Shown here: positions 1 through 10,545 of the stretch, one piece after another
How the letters are laid out: each line of letters begins with the position of its first letter
How positions within the stretch are numbered: the stretch's first letter is position 1
From: Acidobacteriota bacterium
GTDB lineage: Bacteria; Acidobacteriota; UBA6911
NCBI GenBank assembly: GCA_016934295.1
Contig: JAFGTD010000044.1
Location: 1 to 51,588, forward strand
DNA length: 51,588 bases
Direction: 5' to 3'
The notes under the pieces: model-generated
What the model saw: only the letters and a program-made list of their open reading frames with translations
Database searches by the model: none
What the model was told of the DNA's origin: nothing
Made by a program: the position numbers and the translations under genes

Positions 1-1
1 C

Positions 2-802
2 ACCGGGTCCCGGAACAGGCTGCTTGGCTTAAAAAATGTCCGGAAAACCGTGAAAAAATCGGCCGCACACGCTTGCAGAAAAGACACCGACTACCGAATC
101 GATTCCGTCGTCTTCGAAGACGGCCGGTCCCTCGACGAGGGCATCATGTATAGTCCCGAAGCCGCCAATCCGATGCGCCTTGCCATCCGGATCGTCTGGA
201 ACGAGGTTTCCGGGCCCTACGGGATCCAATGCAGCAACCACAAGTTGGCGATTGTAGACAGCCGTGGTTCTATGATCCTTAATCCGGCGACAATTCCGGC
301 TCCCGACCGCAACGGGGTGATTACGATGCCCGTACGGACCATGATTCCCCCGGGATTAAGAGTTGGGGATCCATACAGTTTTCGCGTTACTTATCGTCCT
401 GCCGATCCTGCCTGTGACTCTGATTCTTCGAACAACGAGCGCTCGTTCAGCACCCGGCTGGTTCGGATGGGAGGGAATGATCTGGTCGTACGAATTCACG
501 AACTTAATTACCGCTATCCGGACCTATCGGTCACATATGAAGTCAACAATCTCTCGGGAACCGAAATCCTTGGGAGGGTCAGGGTAACCATCACTATCGA
601 AAGGACCAAGCAAACCAAGAGAATCATCGTGAGCAGACTCTCTCCTGGAACCTGGGCACGGTACACACACTCCATGCGGTTTGAAAAACCCGCCGGGGCG
701 GCGAGGGGAGAGACTATGGTAACGGTTACTATCGATCCTGAGAATGAGTTCTCGGAGCTTCGCGAGGACAACAACAGCGCCGGCAAGCGAATACGCTGGT
801 AG
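2..802 (+). CDS. CARDB-like secreted protein, truncated by window start
   Basis: Frame stays open to the left window edge. Protein is paralogous to the C-terminal two thirds of the 2257-3426 product (DYRIDSV.F.DGRSL.EGIMY; DPENE..ELREDNN). Confidence 0.7.
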   Translation, partial: TGSRNRLLGLKNVRKTVKKSAAHACRKDTDYRIDSVVFEDGRSLDEGIMYSPEAANPMRLAIRIVWNEVSGPYGIQCSNHKLAIVDSRGSMILNPATIPAPDRNGVITMPVRTMIPPGLRVGDPYSFRVTYRPADPACDSDSSNNERSFSTRLVRMGGNDLVVRIHELNYRYPDLSVTYEVNNLSGTEILGRVRVTITIERTKQTKRIIVSRLSPGTWARYTHSMRFEKPAGAARGETMVTVTIDPENEFSELREDNNSAGKRIRW

Positions 803-965
803 TGAGGCTTCTCGAAAATAAAGAGAGGATCCTCTTGAAAAATCGCGTAAAACGAAGAAAGAAGGTCGGATTGATAGTCTTGGTCGGCCCAATCACAAAG
901 CCGCCAATCCTATCGGGGAGGGATCTCCTATGATTCCTTCATCAAGGATATGATGAAGACCGGCT

Positions 966-2225
966 TTAATACAGCTTCCAGACATGAATGATCGGCTGCT
1001 CGCGGTCAACGAGAATTTCCATGACAAACAACAGGCCGTTTTTTCGATCGCAGGCCGAGGCGCCGAGATAGCTCATTTGTCTAGTGCGTTCAACGGCGGG
1101 CAGAAATAGTATATTGTCGATGTTCATGGTGGCGTACGGCTGAGGTTCGTGCGGAAGCATCATACCTGCGGCCACTTTCGCCAGCTCATCGGGATCAAAA
1201 AACAGAATCTGCGGTTCAAAACGTTCCGACCACCATCCGCGCTGATCGTTTGGATATTCAGGTTCTTCGGGATACGGTGGCTGCTCCGGCCAAACAAGAC
1301 CATTGGCAAATCCATACCACGTTTTACCGATACCTTTGGTTCCAATAAACAGAACAGCGGACTTATCGTTGTTCTCCATCCACACGGCCCCACTCCAGTG
1401 ATCGCTGTGGCGATAGCCCTTAAGAGTGTCCTTATGGTTTTCATCGGCAACGGCGGCATATTTCAGCAGTGTGACAGCATCGAGTTCAGCGCCCGATTGA
1501 GGTGGATCTTCGGCATCCACGGGTGAAACGGCAAATAATGTAGGACCTTGTGATGCCTGTCCTCCGTCGCGGAAACGCCCGCAGGCCAGCCGTTTATCGC
1601 GCGTGTGTCTTGACGCCCATCCGGCGGGGATTGTCAGAAGGTAATCGTCGGTATAATAGTTGGCCAGTCCACCAATGTTCCACAACCCCTTCGGTTGAGG
1701 ATCGGCAAAGTCGACGGCGCACATTCCGAACGAGGGGTGTTTCCCTTCCTGATCGAGGTGGGCTGCACGACAGAAATACACAAAACCCGACTCCGAATCG
1801 TCAGAAGCCGGCAAATATGCCAAACCCATTCGAGCCTGCTCAAGGTACCTGTTCTTGTAAAGCTCCCCGGTAATGTTGCTGAATTTCTGCAGTGTCTTGG
1901 CGGTGTTCAGGTCGTTTAGGTTCTTGTTTGAAGAAACGACCGGCATAGGAATGGTAATTTCCGATACCCATTGATGCCAATTGTGCCCTGAACCCAGAAG
2001 CGACCCGGGCAGATCTGATTCGGAATTCCGGGCATTGCCGTCAGAACGATACTCCAGAGCCTCGCCGCTCCATTTCCATGCAAATTCTTCCGCCCCTGTT
2101 TCAGGAAGCCGAAAGGCTCCCTGATATATGAGGTCATCAGGTCGGAAGCATTTCGTTTCGTTAACATAAAATATTGGTGAAACTAATAGAATGGTCGATA
2201 GAAATTGTAATGCGAGCCTTAACAC
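966..2225 (-). CDS. secreted protein of unknown function
   Basis: 419 aa ORF with N-terminal signal-like hydrophobic segment; lies between two paralogous CARDB-like genes. Confidence 0.65.
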   Translation of the reverse strand: MLRLALQFLSTILLVSPIFYVNETKCFRPDDLIYQGAFRLPETGAEEFAWKWSGEALEYRSDGNARNSESDLPGSLLGSGHNWHQWVSEITIPMPVVSSNKNLNDLNTAKTLQKFSNITGELYKNRYLEQARMGLAYLPASDDSESGFVYFCRAAHLDQEGKHPSFGMCAVDFADPQPKGLWNIGGLANYYTDDYLLTIPAGWASRHTRDKRLACGRFRDGGQASQGPTLFAVSPVDAEDPPQSGAELDAVTLLKYAAVADENHKDTLKGYRHSDHWSGAVWMENNDKSAVLFIGTKGIGKTWYGFANGLVWPEQPPYPEEPEYPNDQRGWWSERFEPQILFFDPDELAKVAAGMMLPHEPQPYATMNIDNILFLPAVERTRQMSYLGASACDRKNGLLFVMEILVDREQPIIHVWKLY

Positions 2226-2256
2226 AAAAGGGCCTCCTGGGAAATAACCTTCCGGT

Positions 2257-3426
2257 TCAATTCCAGCGGAAACGTTTTCCGTCGCGATTGTTGTCCTCGC
2301 GCAATTCCTCGATCTCGTTCTCCGGATCGACGATCACGACCGCTATCTCTTCACCGCTCAACTCAGAAAGCACTCTGCCGTGGATTACGGCGGAATGCCG
2401 CTTCCAAACGCCCGGAGGTAAATTTTCTACACGCTCATCTGCGAAGACTATATCGATTCCTTCAACCATGATTCGCGCTTTGACTAGTCGGAGCGACTCG
2501 GCCCCCGAGACGTTCATGAGCTCGTAGACGACCCTCAATTGATTATCCGTGATAAATCCATCCGGGCGGTACCTCCCGGCCTCCACAATGCGTACTACAA
2601 GATCGTTCCCGCCCATTCGGATCAGCCGGGTGCTGAAAGTTCGTTCGTTGTTCGAGGCGTTGGAATCGCAATCCGCGTCGGAGGGTCTGAAGATAACCCG
2701 GAAAGAATACATCGATCCTTCCCGCAACCCACCGGGAACTCTGAATTGAACCGGCATTTCGATCGATCCGTCCCCGTCGGGATCCGGTACTGTAGCCGGA
2801 TTCAGGATCATGACACTGCTTTGATCCAGAATAACCAGTTTATGGTTTCTACACTGAATGCCGTACCGGCCGGGTACTTTGTTCCAAATAATCCTGACGA
2901 GAAGCCTCATATCGTTCGACGCTCCGGGGTGATACATAATTCCCTCATTCAGGGAGCGGCCGTCCTGGAAGGAAACGGAGTCGATACGATAATCCGGAGC
3001 GCGTCCGGCGGCTTTCACGCTTTTTTGAAGCCTTTTATTCGGATCCCTGATAATAAATATCGGACTGTTGACGGTGATCGGCACCGGAAGGCTCCAGATC
3101 GCCCGGATCGTCGCTTTTCCCGAAACCGACGCGGGGATTTCCCAATCATACTTTTGACGGAAAGCCTCGATTCGTCCGATTTGTATCCATGTTCCACCAG
3201 GCGAGATTCGATATAACAGCCGCACTGGAACGCTCCCCACCGACGGATTGGGAGCCCTGATGGTCCATGTAATGGTGTTTGTTGTTCCAGCCTGCCAGGT
3301 TGTAGTATCTTCGGGAGATGTAAACGTTAGAGATTGAGCGGGAAGAAATGTGGATGCGATTAAAATGCCTCCCGCAATTCTGAAGACGGCCAAAATCCCG
3401 GCTAAAGACGCGATTTGCTTTCTCAT
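2257..3426 (-). CDS. secreted protein with Kre9/Knh1-like N-terminal domain and CARDB-like repeats
   Basis: LTFTSPEDTTTWQAGTTNTITWTI motif followed by two CARDB-like modules; signal peptide. Confidence 0.7.
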   Translation of the reverse strand: MRKQIASLAGILAVFRIAGGILIASTFLPAQSLTFTSPEDTTTWQAGTTNTITWTIRAPNPSVGSVPVRLLYRISPGGTWIQIGRIEAFRQKYDWEIPASVSGKATIRAIWSLPVPITVNSPIFIIRDPNKRLQKSVKAAGRAPDYRIDSVSFQDGRSLNEGIMYHPGASNDMRLLVRIIWNKVPGRYGIQCRNHKLVILDQSSVMILNPATVPDPDGDGSIEMPVQFRVPGGLREGSMYSFRVIFRPSDADCDSNASNNERTFSTRLIRMGGNDLVVRIVEAGRYRPDGFITDNQLRVVYELMNVSGAESLRLVKARIMVEGIDIVFADERVENLPPGVWKRHSAVIHGRVLSELSGEEIAVVIVDPENEIEELREDNNRDGKRFRWN

Positions 3427-3563
3427 GGCAGTTCCTTAAGTAGACGAAATGCGGGTTAACCTCGATTCGGCTGAATTTTTGGCTGAAAGGAGCAGCAATT
3501 ATTTTATAGGTGTCATTTACATCAGGGCTCGCACTCATCACCTAAATTGGGATTGCTGCACCG

Positions 3564-5510
3564 TTACCAATCACAATCAACCGGGGAGTGGGGTTCATTT
3601 CTGTTGTCAATGCAGGCGCCCGTTGGATCGTAGGTAGCGTCTGGTGGGATCCCCGCCGGCCCTTCGATGGTGTAAAAATCACGAAACTGACACTTTGAAA
3701 AAGCGTTCGTCCATGTAACCCGCATCGTTTCAACACTACTGCTGTTTCTGACCGGTCCGCTTTCATAATAAGCACCGCAATCGGGCCTGTCTTGCCATCC
3801 CGATCCGTCGAACAATTCAGTACGCCCGCTGACCACCTTCCATCCGTTCAGCAGCCCAAAATTTACGCGCTGTTGCTTCTTCTGTCCAAAAAGACACAAG
3901 AGCCAGGCAGGATTATCGCCGTCTTCTGTTGGACCCAACCAAGGGGAACAGCTAACTTTAATAATAATGTCGCGATATCCATCACCGGGGCCAAAAATGT
4001 CATTTCTCCAGATTGCTGGATTAAATGTGACCGGAGCCGTCGCTTCGTATCCTGCGTGGTTCCGAACCACCAACCACCCCGGGGCTTCCATCAATCGAAT
4101 AATCGATGGCACCTGGATCTCTATCGCTTCATCGTGCCATGAACGAACAACGGCCGGAAATTCCTTGCCGGCGAACTGAAGGACAACAGTACCTCGCCGT
4201 GCTGAGAGAAAGTTTTTCCCCTGTATGAGAAACGGCTGGTCGGGAGTCACCAGCGTGTGTGACATTATGGTAATTTCAGGCGGAAGAAGCGATAGATCCG
4301 GCAAGAGAGTAATTTCGTGCCATGGCCCGACCTCGCCGCCGGCAACCTTCACCCATACCACGACTCGCTTATCTGTATCACGTACACGATCGGCTGCCGC
4401 CCTCGGGATGGTTGCCATGATTCGGTTGTCCGACCACGATACAATCCGCTCACAATCCATTACCTCGCCGCGGCGGCTTGGTGAACTGGCGAATCGGATC
4501 ACGACACGGCCCGGAGTTGTTCCGAATCCTTCTCCGGAAATTGTTACATTTCCGCCAATCCGTACACTGGAAGGAGAGACCGAAGCGATGCTCCAGGCTG
4601 GCGAACTGGGTGCAGGCAGTTGTGTTGCTGTTCTTCCCGAATCGGGGTAAGATGTTCTGCCAGGAGCTTTTTTTGTTTCCAGCGCGGCTTTCATGTTTTC
4701 AACTTCTCTCCCTATCTTCTCAAGGCGCTGTGTATGTGCTTTTGTTGGAGTACCCCGAATCCCGGATGCCGACGCTCTCGTATTCTTATTTTTCGTTTGC
4801 GTGGCTGCCGATCGGTTCGATGTCTCACGGCGTGCGATTCCATTGAGTTTGTTGAGATAGCGGGAGTCCTTTATGGCATCAGCCAATTGTTTCATATCTT
4901 TATCGGATAAATTAGATTCTTTGAATGCCCGCTGGAGATCCTCCAAGGAATTGGCCTTTTCAATCTTTTGCAAATAGGTAGAAGCATTTTGACTTAATCC
5001 GGGCACGGCATTTGCCCTCCGGTCAACAGTCGTTCTGCTGGTTGAGGCACTTCCGGTGGGTGGCTGCTGCTTTATGGATTGCACCCGGCTGGATGTCCGA
5101 GCTGAGGTCGGACCGGAGTCCTTTTTTACGGAGTCCTGGTAGCGGGAAATGTCCAGCGTTTTGGAGATCGTGTGCCCCTGGCGATCCCGCGCGATAACCC
5201 GGAGCTGGCCATTCGGGATCTCATTAATAAATTGGGTGATGTCGAACCGGGTGCGGTTTTTACCTTCGATAAGAGTCACCTTACGGTTCCCGGCGTAGAG
5301 TTCCAGTCGCTCAGGCGAGGGACGTACTTCCAGATAGAGTTGCTGCCTCTGTTTTCGAAGGGTGATACTGGTTGTTGCCTTTTGTACGGCACTGGCGTCC
5401 GCCCCCTTTTTTATGGTTGTGGATTGTACTGCCAAGGCAGAAGTAACCGATAAAAGTGTCAGAAACACAGCAAGGGAGAGAAGGTATGTTTTGATAATTC
5501 TATCTCGCAT
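3564..5510 (-). CDS. IPT/TIG-domain secreted protein
   Basis: Two IPT/TIG motifs (IASVSPSSVRIGGNVTISGEGFG; ITIMSHTLVTPDQPFLIQGKNF). Signal peptide from MRDRIIKTYLLSLAVFLTLLSVTSALA; annotated ORF start is 5543. Confidence 0.75.
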   Translation of the reverse strand: MRDRIIKTYLLSLAVFLTLLSVTSALAVQSTTIKKGADASAVQKATTSITLRKQRQQLYLEVRPSPERLELYAGNRKVTLIEGKNRTRFDITQFINEIPNGQLRVIARDRQGHTISKTLDISRYQDSVKKDSGPTSARTSSRVQSIKQQPPTGSASTSRTTVDRRANAVPGLSQNASTYLQKIEKANSLEDLQRAFKESNLSDKDMKQLADAIKDSRYLNKLNGIARRETSNRSAATQTKNKNTRASASGIRGTPTKAHTQRLEKIGREVENMKAALETKKAPGRTSYPDSGRTATQLPAPSSPAWSIASVSPSSVRIGGNVTISGEGFGTTPGRVVIRFASSPSRRGEVMDCERIVSWSDNRIMATIPRAAADRVRDTDKRVVVWVKVAGGEVGPWHEITLLPDLSLLPPEITIMSHTLVTPDQPFLIQGKNFLSARRGTVVLQFAGKEFPAVVRSWHDEAIEIQVPSIIRLMEAPGWLVVRNHAGYEATAPVTFNPAIWRNDIFGPGDGYRDIIIKVSCSPWLGPTEDGDNPAWLLCLFGQKKQQRVNFGLLNGWKVVSGRTELFDGSGWQDRPDCGAYYESGPVRNSSSVETMRVTWTNAFSKCQFRDFYTIEGPAGIPPDATYDPTGACIDNRNEPHSPVDCDW

Positions 5511-6174
5511 CGTGAACCTCCCAACATTGAATTTACAAGGCATTCTCGAGCTGAATAGATGAATATCTCCATAGCGTGCTTTGGGAACATGACATGGATA
5601 CCATTCTTATCATTAAGCGGTCTATCGAGGTCAGGGCAACGATCCGATGATGATAAATAGGATAGGCCGCAATTTAACCTGCTTTTGGAAAAAGAATATT
5701 TTGTCTAATACTAGAACATATCCCGGTCAGCGACCATAAAAAACTGATGACAAAATGAAGGTGTGCAGGATTCCAATTAATTAGCCTGTGTGGTTGCGTG
5801 CAACAGTAAAATCAAAACCTGAAATTCAACAATAGCTTACATAAAATTACTGGTCAGCAACCCGGAAATGGCTCGATAGGAAAGCCGATTTGTAACTCGC
5901 TTGTTTATCTCTCTTTTACGTTTAGTAAAGTGTTTGTATAGCGCAGGCTATAATTCGAGCAGCTCGCTTCGAAGTCTGTTGATCGTTTCATCGGAAGTCT
6001 GAAGAATTCGCGAATGGAGAGGCATTTCTAAAAAAGGCTTTTATTACGCCTATCGGCGCTTATACTCCGTGAAACCGCAGACTCCCATACACGTCACAAC
6101 AGCCTGTAACGGATGCCAAATCGAAAGATTTAATTCTAAAAATCCAATGCCTCTGAACTTAAAGAAAAAGGCAA

Positions 6175-6338
6175 AAGGGCGAACCCCTCGAGTGCCCTCG
6201 GGGTAAACACCAACTGGTCCGCCGACTTGTCCGGCGTAGCCCGGCTGAATCTTCGATTCAGCTATGGGCGAAGGTGGAAGGTTCGCACTCATTTGGTGAC
6301 GAGGTCGGAAGAAGGGCGAACACAAGGTTCGCCCCTAC
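6175..6338. repeat. composite GTAGGGGCGAAC-type palindromic repeat
   Basis: Ends aagggcgaacacaaggttcgcccctac; also contains a gctgaatcttcgattcagc hairpin module. Confidence 0.8.
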
Positions 6339-8800
6339 TATATCTTCCCGAGGGCCTTGAGAACCCTATTGGGCGTCAGCGGATAGTCCAGGGCCCATTT
6401 GCCGGTCGCGTTGAAGATCGCTCCAGCCGTTATTCCGGAAAGAGACGCACCGGTATCCTCCCCGACACCACAGGCCCCGTAGGACGAATACCCCAGGTGG
6501 CTTTCGTTGAGGATGCATTCGACCGGTGGGTAATCGTTCATCGTCCCGATATGGTAGCCGATGTTGTCGAAATTCAATCCGACGCCCGTCGCCGGGCAAT
6601 AGACTTTCTCTTCCGTAGCGCTTCTTCCCAGGCCCATGACGGCGCCGCCATACTGTTGGGCTTCCGCGCCCCGGCGATTGAAAAGATGCCCGACGTCGTT
6701 CACGCAAACGAGATTTGTTACCAGAACCTCTCCGGTTTCGATATCCACTTCGACTTCCATAAAATGCGCCTGCCGGCTCATGATGTACATTTCCGGGTGC
6801 GGCTTGCCGTCAAGGGTCAATCCGCTGACACTCGGGACTGTAGGATGGACGATCGCCGGATCGTCGTTCCAGAAAGGTGTCGCCACGTCTCCAACGGTTT
6901 TTCTGTTGGCGGGATTGGCCTTCTCGAAAACGAAGCCGTCTTTGACATCGAGATCCTCCGGTTTTTTCCCTGGGAATTGAGCCGGGCCCGGCCCCATCAT
7001 GCCCATACCCGGACGCACGGCATAATCGAGAATCTTCCGTTTCAGCATCCTGGCAGCCATTATCAGCTGGGGCGTATTCTGGCTGATTCCCATGGAACCG
7101 CCCGGCACCCAGAAATGAAAGGTGTTGGCATCGGAGCGCTGCTGCTGCAGCACAATGTCCTCGTACGGTATTCCGGCTTCCGTAGCCACGCAATGACGGA
7201 TAGCCGATTCGGTATCCATTCCGAAATCCGCCCGCAGGCCCTGGATTGTGACTTTTCCTTCACGCAATATCAGACAGGCAAACTGCCTTCCCGAAATCCA
7301 GCTCCACTCGTTGATGGAAACAAACCCGAGCCCGTGCATTCTTCCGTTGTGCAGTTTCACCGTGCCGGGAGCGTGCCATTTCCTGTCCCAATCAATCGCC
7401 TGTTTCCCCTTTTCTATACACTCCTTGAGGCTCTGCCGTTGTGGAAATCCGTTCTCCTTCTGATACTTTGTTACCCAGTCCCAATAGCGCCCCTTGCAAC
7501 CGTCATTCTTAAGCGCCACTTCCGTCGGGTCCAGGCCGAATTCAGCCGCCACCATATCGAACATTACATTATGCGGTGCGCAGCAATGGGCCCCGTGCCG
7601 GAAACAGACATGATGACCGTGGTTGATCAGGGCCCACTCCTGGGTGTTGCGCAGATTCGGTATGCCGGTGGATTCATGCGTTTTGTCGATATGCAGTTCA
7701 CCGAAAGGTCCTGTGACATCCCAGTCGCAGGCTGTAATGGTTCCATCTTTCTTCGCGCCCACCTTGCATCGGTATGTGCCTTCGTCATCCCCATTGACAT
7801 AAAAATTACTCTCGTCATATAGAAGTTTTACAGGCCGGTTCCCGGCTCTCCTCGCAAGAATTGCCGCCATGCGTATAAATGCCGTGGAATATCCAAGCCA
7901 TGCGAGACCGCCGTACCAGGCGCCCTGAAAAGGGACTGTCACAGTAATTTTATTGTGTTCGCAGATCGGAGCGAGCGGCTTGCTTCTTCCCGTCTCTTTA
8001 GAGTCGGGATCGACTTTCGGTATCGGCTGTGAAAGCAGCGAGATCCATGACAAACCACCTCTCAGAGTACTCGGGCTGCTCAATACCGGCTGCATATGGG
8101 CGGTATGGTGGGGCCATATATCCAGAAAGTCCCCTCTCCACTGAACCACACAGGCCATCGCTTCAACACCCGCAGTGGTATTTGGGGCTCGTGTAATCGT
8201 ATATTCTAAAATTTTGTCCGCTTCAGCAAATCCCTTATCGACGTTTCCCATTTCCGTCGTGCTGGTCGTAACGGTATTCGGTTCTTTGGCTTTCTGATTC
8301 AGGCGCCAGACTTCCGGCATGATTTTGGGTGCGTCCGGCTTCAGGGATTCTTCCATATCCAGTATAAAAGGCAATTCTTCCCATTCTATTTCAATAAGCC
8401 TTAGTGCTCGGTCGCATATCTCTTCGCTGTCGGCGACAACGGCCACACCCATGGGATGCTGATAAAAATCGCCCGTGCGGGGAAGCGCGAGAATGTTGTA
8501 TTGGCTGGAGCAGTATCCACCCGTGGAATTCTCAAACTCTATATCCGGATCATCAAACCTCAAGACGTCCCGGACGCCCACAAACCGCTCTGCCTTGCTC
8601 GTGTCCATCCTCTTGATTCCGGCGTGTGAATAGGGCGAGGTAAGGATTTTTGCATACAGCATTCCGGGAAGATCCACATCCCGCGTAAAAACCGCCTGAC
8701 CCGAAAGTTTGTCGTGGGCATCCTGCCGCAATTTGCTGTTGTCAACGGGAACAACTCCCTCGGGGGCTTTCCATGTCCAGGGTTTAAATTCATCCGGCAT
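6338..8800 (-). CDS. xanthine dehydrogenase/aldehyde oxidase family, molybdopterin-binding subunit
   Basis: 820 aa; N-terminal KLSGQAVFTRDVDLPGMLYAKILTSPYSHAGI and C-terminal GACGVGEDTGASLSGITAGAIFNATG typical of molybdenum hydroxylase large subunits. Confidence 0.9.
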   Translation of the reverse strand: MPDEFKPWTWKAPEGVVPVDNSKLRQDAHDKLSGQAVFTRDVDLPGMLYAKILTSPYSHAGIKRMDTSKAERFVGVRDVLRFDDPDIEFENSTGGYCSSQYNILALPRTGDFYQHPMGVAVVADSEEICDRALRLIEIEWEELPFILDMEESLKPDAPKIMPEVWRLNQKAKEPNTVTTSTTEMGNVDKGFAEADKILEYTITRAPNTTAGVEAMACVVQWRGDFLDIWPHHTAHMQPVLSSPSTLRGGLSWISLLSQPIPKVDPDSKETGRSKPLAPICEHNKITVTVPFQGAWYGGLAWLGYSTAFIRMAAILARRAGNRPVKLLYDESNFYVNGDDEGTYRCKVGAKKDGTITACDWDVTGPFGELHIDKTHESTGIPNLRNTQEWALINHGHHVCFRHGAHCCAPHNVMFDMVAAEFGLDPTEVALKNDGCKGRYWDWVTKYQKENGFPQRQSLKECIEKGKQAIDWDRKWHAPGTVKLHNGRMHGLGFVSINEWSWISGRQFACLILREGKVTIQGLRADFGMDTESAIRHCVATEAGIPYEDIVLQQQRSDANTFHFWVPGGSMGISQNTPQLIMAARMLKRKILDYAVRPGMGMMGPGPAQFPGKKPEDLDVKDGFVFEKANPANRKTVGDVATPFWNDDPAIVHPTVPSVSGLTLDGKPHPEMYIMSRQAHFMEVEVDIETGEVLVTNLVCVNDVGHLFNRRGAEAQQYGGAVMGLGRSATEEKVYCPATGVGLNFDNIGYHIGTMNDYPPVECILNESHLGYSSYGACGVGEDTGASLSGITAGAIFNATGKWALDYPLTPNRVLKALGKI

Positions 8801-9102
8801 CTTTGTCCTCCAACCCCGAGCATTGCATCGGGCTATTACAAATGTAACGAAACCTTAGAGCATAACCGGCCAACCGTTCGTCTAGCGTGGCATCGGAATA
8901 CTCAGGCATGTAAATTCCATAATTCTTTATATAGCTGGTCGGCAAGTTTAACACTGATTCCCTGCGAACAGACACAGGAAAAACCGTGCCCGGGATTCAT
9001 TTACCAATTTCTAAACAGGACAGGATTGTGCGAAACTGTGGAACGAGTCCCGAGAAGCGAAATTCACTAACGGATGTACAAAGCTCATCGAGGTAATGCC
9101 TT

Positions 9103-10434
9103 ATGAACACCCTCAATCTTCCCGCTCTGGTCGACAACCGCATACTGAGACTCCTGGCATTTGCCGGTCTCTATGTCGCGCAGGGACTGCCTTATGGATT
9201 ATTTATCGTTGCACTGCCCACCTGGTTTGCAGCGAAGGATTATTCCAGTACCGAGGTGGGTTTGTTTATTGCGGTCGTGAGTCTCCCCTGGACCCTGAAG
9301 CTTCTGGCCGGTCCGATTATGGACCGGTTTTCTTTCCTGAGCATGGGACGACGGCGGCCATGGGTGTTGACAGCCCAGACCGGCATTCTGTTCGGATGCC
9401 TCATGCTGTCGACCGGCATAAACGATTTCTACTGGCTGCTTGGATTGGGATTTTTCATTAACTTTTGTGCCGCCTGGCAGGATGTAGCGGTCGACGGCAT
9501 GGCCATCGACATCCTGCCTGAAAATGAGCGTGCCCGCGCGAATGCGTTTATGTTCGGCGGTCAGATGGCAGGCATTTCCGGCGCCAGTGCAGGAGGGGCC
9601 TGGTTGCTCTCCGGATACGGCCTTGGCAGCGCTTTTTTTGTAATGTCCCTCTGTGTCGTACTGATCATGCTCATTCCACTGCTTCTTCGTGAACGCCGGG
9701 GGGAAAAACTGCTGCCGTGGACCAAAGGCGAGGCGCTGCAGAGATCCGTTGCATTACAGGAAACAAAATGGAAAAAGATATTCGGCGACCTGTTCCGAAC
9801 ATTGTTCCTTCCTATGAGCGTCCTGCTTATTGTCGTTGATTTCGGGGAACGGATGACATCCGGCATCCTTCAGACTGTTTTCCCGGTATTAACGACCCAG
9901 GAGCTGGGATTCTCGGATACCTTTTACCCGGAATGGACCGCGGTCGCCGGCATAATTGCAGCCGTATTCTGTATCGTAATGTCTCCGATCATCGACCGCA
10001 TGACGCCTCTGCGCGCGATCTACGGGGGATTGATTTTTAAAGTGTTTACCGTCGGTATCGCGGCATTGCTTGTAAGCTGCTGGAGCAAACCGTTTATCAT
10101 GACCGGGATAATTTTTTCATTCGAGTTTTATACACTGTGGCTTACCATCGCCACCGTTTCGCTCTTCATGACCCTGTGCGCATCCAGAGTGGCGGCATCG
10201 CAATTCGCCATCTATATGGCCCTGTCCAACCTGGCCCTTTCCGCCGGTGCCGGGCTGACCGGTCCCCTGGACAAATTGCTGGATTTTCACCAGATTTTTT
10301 ATGTCGTTACGCTGTTTAATCTTGCCATGATAGGCTGTCTCTTATTCTTTAACCTGGACAAGCACAAAGCCAGGCTGAAAATCATATTCGCATCCGGCGG
10401 CAATGATACCCGGGCCGGAGCTCCCTACCGGTAA
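9103..10434 (+). CDS. MFS transporter (AmpG-like)
   Basis: 12-TM-like protein; YVAQGLPYGLF, PIMDRFSFLSMGRRRPW. Confidence 0.85.
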   Translation: MNTLNLPALVDNRILRLLAFAGLYVAQGLPYGLFIVALPTWFAAKDYSSTEVGLFIAVVSLPWTLKLLAGPIMDRFSFLSMGRRRPWVLTAQTGILFGCLMLSTGINDFYWLLGLGFFINFCAAWQDVAVDGMAIDILPENERARANAFMFGGQMAGISGASAGGAWLLSGYGLGSAFFVMSLCVVLIMLIPLLLRERRGEKLLPWTKGEALQRSVALQETKWKKIFGDLFRTLFLPMSVLLIVVDFGERMTSGILQTVFPVLTTQELGFSDTFYPEWTAVAGIIAAVFCIVMSPIIDRMTPLRAIYGGLIFKVFTVGIAALLVSCWSKPFIMTGIIFSFEFYTLWLTIATVSLFMTLCASRVAASQFAIYMALSNLALSAGAGLTGPLDKLLDFHQIFYVVTLFNLAMIGCLLFFNLDKHKARLKIIFASGGNDTRAGAPYR

Positions 10435-10545
10435 ATTCGAGAAATTCCGGAAGATCTTTACCGATAAAAAAACTAGTCCGTTGATTGATTGTCATGACTT
10501 GTGATATCAGAGGCATTTAAGCGACATCCACGGAGGGCACACGCT

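Noticed and set aside
6227-7822. 531-aa plus-strand ORF opposite the molybdenum hydroxylase gene
   Set aside because: Antisense shadow of a strong CDS; no recognisable family.
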